From Puniceicoccales bacterium (GTDB lineage: Bacteria; Verrucomicrobiota; Verrucomicrobiia; Opitutales; JAIRLM01), in assembly GCA_031282565.1 (NCBI GenBank), contig JAITDL010000088.1, forward strand, positions 1 to 29,805: a stretch of 29,805 nt of DNA, written 5' to 3'. Positions 23,975 through 29,805 of the stretch are shown piece by piece. The position numbers were made by a program, and so were the translations under genes. Within the stretch, counting starts at the first letter, position 1. Every line of letters starts with the position of its first letter. Below the pieces are notes generated by a model. It did not search any database and was not told the origin of the DNA. It saw only the letters and a program-made list of their open reading frames with translations.

Positions 23975-25198
23975 CTAGGCGGCAGAGTGCTGCAGATCAT
24001 CTCTGTCATTTTCAGGCAAGCTGATTCCAAAGCGTTCGCGCAGATCGTTTTCCGGGAGCGAAACCCCCAATTTTGCGAGCCGCTCATAGACTTCCAAATC
24101 GCGGATCATTTCATCCTGGGCAGTCGGACGCAGACGCAGGTAGGCTCGAACCGGCGCGTTGCCAAATAGATGGGCCAGCACAAAGGTATCAACTTGCGCA
24201 TTAAGTGTTTCCGAAATCATTGCCGCGTCCTCGCTTTCGATGGAATTTCTCTCGGAAGATTGGAGTGATGCGCCAATTGCACTTGATCTGGAAAGAGTTG
24301 AGAGATCTGAGCCACACCAAAGTGCTGCCATGGCCCGATCCATGCGTTCCACAAGCCCCGGATAGGGCAATTCACCGCGGGCACCGAGGTCGACGGCCTG
24401 CAAGTCGCTGCCGGCCGACACGATGGCATTAAATTCTGCGCCAAACGACTCCACCGCTTTTTTTGCCTCCTCCCATTGGCTAGTTCCTGGAAACGCGTCA
24501 GTTATGCATTTTATGCCAGGCATGCCATTGCGTTCGCAGTAGACAAGCCAATCTCTAAGCGGTAAGTGCTTGAACAGGTACGCTATGGAACATGATTCCA
24601 TGAGCCCATCGCCCACGGTCGTTAGCCATGCACCGTCCTCGAGGGCAATGCCTTCGCGATCACTGTCCTTCACCGTGAAACGCAATCTCCCGGAACTATT
24701 TTCAAAAAACTCCAGCGGAACAAAGCGGAACTCTGCCGACAGCAAAGGCTTATCAACGTCTGGAATGCGACACTCGCCGTGCAACTTGTAGACGATTTCG
24801 TGGACGGCGTATTTTTTACCGACGGCGTCCATCATCTGCCGGACGAGGAGGCTAAATCCGCCGCGTTCGTTGCCGTCGACTGCATTAACACATTTCATTG
24901 TGTTGTAGAAAAATTTCAGGGCCGTGCGCTGCAATCTCGCCTCATTGCTGTTGTCTGTTGTTAAAATATCCCACTGGAGCCGCGAGACCGACTTTTTACG
25001 CTTCGTTGCAACTGCTTGCAGCACATCGTCCCGCCGCTCGATGGCATCCCATAGCATGGCTGCCGGCCGCAGGTTCCCCATGTGGAACGCGTCCAGATAG
25101 CGCGTCAGGCTTTCAGGGCTCAGCGAACGTATGGGACTGAACGAACTGCGCCAACTGCGCGCGCCGTAAATTGGTGGTATGGAAGAAGTAACCTTCAT
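23975..25198 (-). CDS. Mu gp29-like phage portal protein (DUF935)
   Basis: The 407-residue protein matches the DUF935/Mu gp29 portal family: the N-terminal RSLSPESLTRYLDAFHMGNLRPA region, AIERRDDVLQAVATKRKKSVSRLQW, the FVPLEFFE and LPLRDWLVYCERNGMPGI strand-helix motifs, and LWCGSDLSTLS. Portals form the 12-fold ring through which DNA enters the capsid. It is shorter than Mu gp29 and ends in a near-duplicate SLPENDLRERFGISLPENDRD. ATG at 25198 has the Shine-Dalgarno AGGAGAG. Usually the large terminase gene precedes it and a MuF gene follows; both are absent. Upstream lie about 400 bases without a gene. Confidence 0.87.
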   Translation of the reverse strand: MKVTSSIPPIYGARSWRSSFSPIRSLSPESLTRYLDAFHMGNLRPAAMLWDAIERRDDVLQAVATKRKKSVSRLQWDILTTDNSNEARLQRTALKFFYNTMKCVNAVDGNERGGFSLLVRQMMDAVGKKYAVHEIVYKLHGECRIPDVDKPLLSAEFRFVPLEFFENSSGRLRFTVKDSDREGIALEDGAWLTTVGDGLMESCSIAYLFKHLPLRDWLVYCERNGMPGIKCITDAFPGTSQWEEAKKAVESFGAEFNAIVSAGSDLQAVDLGARGELPYPGLVERMDRAMAALWCGSDLSTLSRSSAIGASLQSSERNSIESEDAAMISETLNAQVDTFVLAHLFGNAPVRAYLRLRPTAQDEMIRDLEVYERLAKLGVSLPENDLRERFGISLPENDRDDLQHSAA

Positions 25199-25598
25199 TT
25201 ATTTGCTCTCCTCTGGCGGCGCACAAAATTAAAACTTTAATGAGTTTATCGTAAATGCGTGCCGACCCTGCATCAACTAGAAGACTAAACGTAATCCGCA
25301 TAGGATTCGTTATTTACTTTACCATATTTTAGCTGGGAATTTGCGGTTTGCTTGGGTAAGTTGGCTCTGTTGAGGATGTTAGAGCTGTTTGGTGGATTTT
25401 TAAATCGGATTCGGCAGGCAAATTCCTAGGGCGGAAAAAGTAACGGCAAACTTTCAAGGGCAGTTTGGCGAAAAACATTGGCAACAGCTGGAATATTTAG
25501 CAGAATGAATGCGACGTTTCCCGGTCGCGCAGGCTACGACCGCGCGTAAATCAGCCCGCGCGAACGAATTGCGCCATCAATTTGCCCAGTCGCCTCGG
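25199..25598. other. Gene-poor 400-base gap between phage portal and exonuclease
   Basis: No convincing gene is visible. A 62-codon minus-strand frame (25301-25113) overlaps the portal start in another frame and has no family features. GC-rich inverted repeats lie at 25523-25562: GGTCG/CGACC with a nine-base loop, then two CGCGCG arms ten bases apart. They sit just downstream of the exonuclease stop and might end that transcript or mark a deletion scar. I saw no attachment-site duplication, RNA gene or strong promoter. Confidence 0.4.
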
Positions 25599-26525
25599 CT
25601 AAAATGGGAGGCAGCTCTGCATCGGACAGTCGACATTTTTCGGTTCAGTTTTTTGCTTTTTCGCGCCGTAGCGCTTGATCGCCTTTGGGATGAAACTCTG
25701 CAGGTCAAATTCTTCGAAAAATGAAATTAGTGCCTCCAAGTCGAAGTCACCAACCTGGGGCTGAACGATTTCTCCATCGCGATCGAATGCGATCAGTTCA
25801 CGGTTTCGCGCTATCTCAGCTGAGGAGTTAAGCATATTTTCTCCAATGCTTTTCGGCAATTCATGCAAATGTTCCATGATGCCGTCGATGGTGCCATAGG
25901 TCTGCAGCAGGCGAGCAGCCGTTTTCGCTCCTATTCTCGGCACCCCGCGCACGTTATCGGATGCATCGCCAACAAGACACAGATAGTCAACAATTTGCTC
26001 CGGCGCCACGGAAAACTTTCTTTCGACGGCGGCGGGATCGAGAGCAATCCAATCGGCCCCGTAACTGCCTGGCGGAGGCGGACTCCACAGCGTAATTGCA
26101 TCGCAAACCAATTGGGCGAAATCCTTGTCGGAACTGGCTATGGCCACGCGGTTTCCCATTGCCGCTTCGCCGACGGCGTGGGCCGCTATCAAATCGTCCG
26201 CTTCTACGCCTGGGCGCTGCACAACGGAACAGCCCATTAGCACGGCAAGTCTGCAAATATGTGGCAATTGCACACGAAGCTCTTCGGCGATTGGCTGCCT
26301 GTTGGCCTTGTATTCCGGCAAAATTGCCGTGCGCTTTTCCGATCGCCCCATGTCAAAAAACACCGTCGTGCGACCTGGGCAGATGCGGTCCTGGAGCCGC
26401 CAAATCGCGTTCACATAGCCGTAGATCGCACCAGTCGGAAAGCCGTCTTCCCTGGAAAGTTCGCCGACGCCGTAGTAGCTGCGGAACACAACATTATGAC
26501 CATCAACCAGAAGCACATCAGCCAT
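25599..26525 (-). CDS. Free-standing 5'-3' exonuclease (FEN family)
   Basis: The 308-residue protein corresponds to the 5'-nuclease domain of DNA polymerase I as a separate gene. It shows the metal-binding acidic motifs: VDGHNVVFRSYYG at the N-terminus, GVEADDLIA, SSDKDFAQLV, and LVGDASDNVRGVPRIGAKTAARLL, which combines the acidic pair with the helix-hairpin-helix that contacts DNA. Such enzymes remove RNA primers and flaps. The N-terminal LVDGHNVVFRSYYG is standard, so ATG at 26525 is well supported; it overlaps the kdsB stop by eight bases, so the two are an operon. The C-terminal 40 residues, basic and with two Cys, are not part of the domain. Whether the chromosome also has a full PolA cannot be seen. 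Confidence 0.93.
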   Translation of the reverse strand: MADVLLVDGHNVVFRSYYGVGELSREDGFPTGAIYGYVNAIWRLQDRICPGRTTVFFDMGRSEKRTAILPEYKANRQPIAEELRVQLPHICRLAVLMGCSVVQRPGVEADDLIAAHAVGEAAMGNRVAIASSDKDFAQLVCDAITLWSPPPPGSYGADWIALDPAAVERKFSVAPEQIVDYLCLVGDASDNVRGVPRIGAKTAARLLQTYGTIDGIMEHLHELPKSIGENMLNSSAEIARNRELIAFDRDGEIVQPQVGDFDLEALISFFEEFDLQSFIPKAIKRYGAKKQKTEPKNVDCPMQSCLPF

Positions 26526-27288
26526 TGGAGCAAACTCCGTCCGCGCCTTCCAAAATTATTTCCCTGGCCCGATTTAGATCGGCGGCCGTGTCGATGGCAA
26601 GCGACGGCGAATCGACGCGCACGGTGAAGATTTTACGGCCAGCCTGGAGCAGCCGCAACTGTTCGAGACTTTCGGCCTCAGCCAATTGACTCTTTGGCAG
26701 CGAATGCCATTCTTCTAAAATGTTACGGCCGTAAAGATAAACACCGATGTGACCGAAGTGCAATCCGCGGTCAATCCAGCCATCTTCTGGACAGTCGCGA
26801 ATGTGCGGTATGGGGCTCCGCGAAAAATACAGCGCTTCACCGCCGTTGCCGCAGACCACCTTAACCACATTGGGATCCAGCAACTCTTCGCGGCGACGAA
26901 TCGCGTAGATCGGCGTGCGCACTTCATCCACGGAGCCAATTTTGAGCTGTCCATCAATTAGCGCCGCAATCGTTGCCGGCCTCAGAAATGGCTCGTCGGC
27001 TTGGAGATTGATCACGTAGTCGCCCGGTATTTTCTCCAATGCCCAGGCGATGCGTTCCGTCCCCGTCGAACAGGCAGCTGGAGTCATCAGGCAGCGCCCG
27101 CCCCAGGACTGGACAGCATCTCTAACCATTTCAGATTCAGTCAAAACGACGACTTCTCCGACGGAATGAACCCGATTGGCGTTGTCCCACACGTGGCGCA
27201 GAACTGGTTTGCCGCAGAGATCGGCCAACACCTTGCCGGGTAAGCGTTTCGAATCAAATCGAGCCGGGATTGCAATGGTAAAGTCCAC
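26518..27288 (-). CDS. kdsB: 3-deoxy-manno-octulosonate cytidylyltransferase
   Basis: KdsB activates KDO to CMP-KDO for the inner core of lipopolysaccharide, so this gene indicates an LPS-type outer membrane. The protein (256 residues from the chosen start) has IPARFDSKRLPGK at the nucleotide-binding loop, CSTGTERIAWAL, NLQADEPFL (with Ala where most KdsBs have Gly) and SLAIDTAADLNRA near the end. GTG at 27288 gives the normal N-terminus; the frame extends to a TTG at 27369, adding 27 residues with no counterpart in the family. The stop overlaps the start of the exonuclease gene by eight bases. Confidence 0.94.
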   Translation of the reverse strand: MDFTIAIPARFDSKRLPGKVLADLCGKPVLRHVWDNANRVHSVGEVVVLTESEMVRDAVQSWGGRCLMTPAACSTGTERIAWALEKIPGDYVINLQADEPFLRPATIAALIDGQLKIGSVDEVRTPIYAIRRREELLDPNVVKVVCGNGGEALYFSRSPIPHIRDCPEDGWIDRGLHFGHIGVYLYGRNILEEWHSLPKSQLAEAESLEQLRLLQAGRKIFTVRVDSPSLAIDTAADLNRAREIILEGADGVCSNG

Positions 27289-27419
27289 CGGAGTTGAAAT
27301 CTGACGCAGCCACAGCCGGCTGTAAAGAAACAATGGCGCGGCTTCATAATTTTTTTGCGGCAGCAGCAAGCAGTTAGGAAGCCGTCAGACCAATTTTGCC
27401 GGCAAAAATTGCTTTTTCG

Positions 27420-27448
27420 TTGATTTCTAAAATTTTTGCGGCTACCAT
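27420..27448 (+). promoter_or_regulatory. Putative leaderless promoter of the 27454 gene
   Basis: TTGATT at 27420-27425 and TACCAT at 27443-27448, 17 bases apart (each four of six consensus). Five bases separate it from the GTG at 27454. Both this gene and the 5289 gene read TTGTGAGTTC at their starts, with AAATTTTTG a few bases upstream. Confidence 0.35.
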
Positions 27449-27453
27449 GAATT

Positions 27454-28497
27454 GTGAGTTCTCATAGGCTGCACCACGGTGCACCATCCGGTGCCGCCGA
27501 TCCATTTACAACCGTACTCCGTTGTCTTCAAAAGAGAAATTGCGCCGTCACTATGGAGACAGTGGCGCAATCAGCTGCAACTGGCAACCTATGTGCCATG
27601 TTGTCCGAAGTAAACCTGCCGCTTTCTTTTCTCATCGGAGAAACATGGCGTCGCCATGACATTCCTTTCCCAGGAAAAATACTAATCTCTCTCCGCCAAC
27701 TTTTTTTTGGCGCAAACCAAACCGACAGGATCGCACTTGCCTCACGATTTAGCAAAGCTGTGATCGCGCCGGAATTAAAAATTGCTGCCGCAGGAACTGA
27801 AAGCAGCAATAAATATCTAGCACGCCTTGATGCAGGTGTAAGTGAACTCGATGGCATAACTAGCATGGATGGATACTTCGATTTTTTTACTAGCTGTGGC
27901 ATCACAGTTCTGCCAGAGGACATAGTCGCCATAGTGGGTTTCATCGATCGAGGCAATCTAAACTTTTGCAATGTAGCTGGACAACCTGGGGCGTGGACGC
28001 TGAGCAACTTTCGTGCTGGGAACGCGAGCGCCAATGATCGATTCGAGTGCTCTGACGTATTAGAAATCAAACTCGCACCGGAAGGTCAAGCTGCGCTGGC
28101 GCTAATATTGGCCCAAATTCCTGGCCTATTCGCCACCATGACTGCCACATCGGGTGATGGACGACAGCAAGTTTTTGTTAGATTATATCACGGCACAGCA
28201 CAAGCGGCAAGCAGGGAAAGCCTTGCTTTCCTAATTGGGGGAACTCCAACTACGTTAGCCATTGACAATACGCAATTTATGGTATTTCTTCCCGGAGAAG
28301 TCGAGGATCGAATAGCAGGAGTGTTTTATCCCGACGACGAAGCCTATAAGAAATTCGCACGTGATAGCGCAGAAAAATCAGAAGCGGCACTACAGACAAA
28401 CACCGATGGTACGCAGCCATTTCCTGGAGCGGAACCAGCGCATATCGGTATCTCAGGCTGGCAGCTGTTACGAAAGAACGAACTACCTAGTTTTTGA
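27454..28497 (+). CDS. Orphan protein, predicted mixed alpha/beta
   Basis: I do not recognise this 347-residue protein. The first 35 residues are Ser/His/Cys-rich and polar, followed by mixed helical and strand-like sequence without membrane segments. Short hydrophobic strands (GQAALALILAQIPGLFATM near 210-228, QVFVRLYHGT near 235-244, TQFMVFLPGEVEDRIAGVFYPDDE near 273-296) suggest a globular alpha/beta domain. The GTG at 27454 agrees with the promoter; Met34 (27553) and Met49 (27598) are alternatives. The gene is AT-richer than its neighbours kdsB and the cyclase, stands alone, and ends 12 bases from the convergent cyclase stop. It starts with Met-Ser-Ser like the 5289 protein, but no wider similarity is visible. 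Confidence 0.7.
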   Translation: MSSHRLHHGAPSGAADPFTTVLRCLQKRNCAVTMETVAQSAATGNLCAMLSEVNLPLSFLIGETWRRHDIPFPGKILISLRQLFFGANQTDRIALASRFSKAVIAPELKIAAAGTESSNKYLARLDAGVSELDGITSMDGYFDFFTSCGITVLPEDIVAIVGFIDRGNLNFCNVAGQPGAWTLSNFRAGNASANDRFECSDVLEIKLAPEGQAALALILAQIPGLFATMTATSGDGRQQVFVRLYHGTAQAASRESLAFLIGGTPTTLAIDNTQFMVFLPGEVEDRIAGVFYPDDEAYKKFARDSAEKSEAALQTNTDGTQPFPGAEPAHIGISGWQLLRKNELPSF

Positions 28498-28508
28498 TCG
28501 CCTAGCCA

Positions 28509-29805
28509 CTAGCCTATTATTTTTCCGGTGAGCGCTATCATCTGTCCGTTGCGGAACAGGGACACCTGGCCACTGCTCTGGGAGACAACGATCACGAGAC
28601 AGTCGTAGGCTCTTGTAAATGCCGCAGCAGCCGTATGTCGCGTTCCGAAGCCGCTTTGAAGGGCAATACTTCTGCTGTCTGGAGCGTCCACCATTACGCC
28701 AGCCGCCTCCAAGACACCGTCTCCGTCTATGATGAATGCCCCATCGAGCGCAGCGAACTCCTTGGCAGTCTCGCACATGAATGGATTTAGGAGATTTCTC
28801 TCGTGGCGCGCATAGCCCTGGAACGGATTCAGCACCAGCGATCTGTAGTGGGCGCGCAGATGTTCGTGCCTGCCTACCACAAACATGGTTCCAATGGGAT
28901 GACCCTCGCGACCCTCCATGGCGATCTCATGGGCTATGGCCACTAGGCGCTCAAAAACTTCCGGTTTTACGCCGGCCGGTATGAGCCCCTTCCTTGCGTT
29001 TAGCAGCATGCGATATTCCTCGGCAACGGAAACGAGTAGAAGGCTATCCAGGCGACCGCTCCCCCGCAGCCCGCCTATGCAGCAAACCTTTTCATCCATT
29101 TTCAGCAGATCGCGGCTCAACGCCAACAATATGGCGCTGCGCAGCTGCACAAGCCTATGCTCGGAGTAGCTGGACACTCTGAGCACGTGCACATTATCAG
29201 CGCAGCATTCGCCGTCATCGGTCGCATTTTCCGTGATAACAATGCATTTCATTTCTGAGAAAATGCCAAGCAGCGGACGCCAATCGCACACGGCATCGGC
29301 GAAAAAAAGAATGCAGCTGCAATTGGACGACACGGCGACACGAAAAGCTTCACTCAAAAATTCATCCCCAACGCCGTGGTCGCTAACATTTTTCCTAGCA
29401 ATTCCGTGGCGGAATAGATCGATTGCCGCACTTCGAAATGACTTCAGTGTCTGCGGCCGAAGTAGTTTGTAAGCCATGCGCGGATCATTCACCAGGGCAG
29501 CCAGCTGCAAAATAATTGCCGCGGAATCTTTTGCATCCACGCCAATGGCAACTGCAACGATGATCCTGCTGGACTCGTGGTCGACGAATCCGTCTAGGCA
29601 GCGGCCAACCGCCATGGAATGCGTAGCTTGAGCCTTGCCATTTATGAGAACAATCGCGACACCGTTGGCGACGTCGACGGCAACGGGCACGCCGCAGTTT
29701 TTAAAAAAATTTGTCCACCCGCCATCGCAGGGGCACAGCGCCACCGGAAATGTTCGCAGCAGTTCGCAAATGGCGTCATCGCGAACGGTTGACCTCAGCG
29801 CTACG
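28509..29805 (-). CDS. Diadenylate cyclase of the DacZ-like type, 5' end beyond window
   Basis: The frame is open to the right edge, so the N-terminus is missing; the first visible start-like GTG (29744) is internal because readable protein (for example TVRDDAICELLRTFPVAL) precedes it. The C-terminal 140 residues are a DisA_N (DAC) domain: DGAFIIDGDG (DGA at 28745-28737), GFGTRHTAA (the RHR-type ATP motif, with Thr for the second Arg) and LVIVVSQSSGQVSLFRNG. These make cyclic di-AMP from two ATP. The upstream 270 residues form a separate alpha/beta region, possibly like the pyruvate-kinase C-terminal fold seen in archaeal DacZ, with VCCIGGLRGSG at its end. No transmembrane helices occur, unlike CdaA. 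c-di-AMP usually controls potassium and osmolyte balance. Confidence 0.82.
   Translation of the reverse strand, partial: VALRSTVRDDAICELLRTFPVALCPCDGGWTNFFKNCGVPVAVDVANGVAIVLINGKAQATHSMAVGRCLDGFVDHESSRIIVAVAIGVDAKDSAAIILQLAALVNDPRMAYKLLRPQTLKSFRSAAIDLFRHGIARKNVSDHGVGDEFLSEAFRVAVSSNCSCILFFADAVCDWRPLLGIFSEMKCIVITENATDDGECCADNVHVLRVSSYSEHRLVQLRSAILLALSRDLLKMDEKVCCIGGLRGSGRLDSLLLVSVAEEYRMLLNARKGLIPAGVKPEVFERLVAIAHEIAMEGREGHPIGTMFVVGRHEHLRAHYRSLVLNPFQGYARHERNLLNPFMCETAKEFAALDGAFIIDGDGVLEAAGVMVDAPDSRSIALQSGFGTRHTAAAAFTRAYDCLVIVVSQSSGQVSLFRNGQMIALTGKIIG

Noticed and set aside
25113..25301. A 62-codon minus-strand frame in front of the portal gene
   Set aside because: It overlaps the portal gene in another frame, has no family features, and the portal has its own strong Shine-Dalgarno within it.
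25302..25598. Possible RNA gene or phage attachment site in the gap
   Set aside because: No cloverleaf, no direct repeat and no covarying structure could be identified by eye; only GC-rich short inverted repeats.
27289..27369. TTG at 27369 as start of kdsB
   Set aside because: The extra 27 residues have no counterpart in KdsB, which begins right before the IPAR motif.

Overview
The window is a compact bacterial chromosome segment, mostly housekeeping genes on both strands with short gaps, from a Gram-negative organism: it encodes KdsB (CMP-KDO for lipopolysaccharide) and PlsY. The protein set, in particular a TPR-type gene, yraN, nusA, infB and rbfA in a row, a one-knuckle MetG, a ClpX-like ATPase and an archaeal-like diadenylate cyclase, looks to me most like the Verrucomicrobiota/PVC group (Opitutae-like). 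That placement is an inference from protein resemblance only, and I cannot run a phylogeny.

Layout. Positions 1-483 hold plsY (minus, cut by the left edge). At 605-2089 is an orphan protein with a proline/glutamine linker, convergent with a FkbM methyltransferase (2072-2935, minus). tRNA-Tyr and tRNA-Asp follow (minus), then malQ and a small ferredoxin (plus). Positions 5289-7529 hold a large orphan helical-repeat protein. Next is a minus-strand operon metG-nrdR-HIT (9885 to 7550). At 9948 there is a weak orphan gene, then clpX-like plus a small gene on the minus strand (12404 to 10625), and a divergent HU/IHF gene (12506-12805) that meets pheT tail to tail. An M20 peptidase (15369-16721) faces a small QAP-repeat protein and birA (minus). 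From 17768 to 23140 runs the cluster TPR-like gene - yraN - nusA - infB - rbfA. Right after it, on the minus strand, sit two Mu-like phage head genes (portal and protease) with no other phage genes. The right end has a 5'-3' exonuclease and kdsB (minus), a third orphan (27454-28497), and a DacZ-like diadenylate cyclase cut by the right edge.

Two patterns stand out. First, many promoter-proximal genes (605, 2935, 3339, 4920, 5289, 15284, 17768, 27454) have a sigma70-like -35/-10 pair whose -10 box ends only 5-8 bases before the start codon, which predicts leaderless mRNAs. In contrast nrdR, HIT, the 10912 and 16990 small genes and both phage genes have clear Shine-Dalgarno sequences. Second, several AT-richer, unrecognised genes are scattered singly between housekeeping genes. 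At least two of them share a plan of hydrophobic N-terminus, Pro-rich linker and helical C-terminal domain, which would fit membrane-associated or exported proteins of a host-associated bacterium. That last step is speculation.
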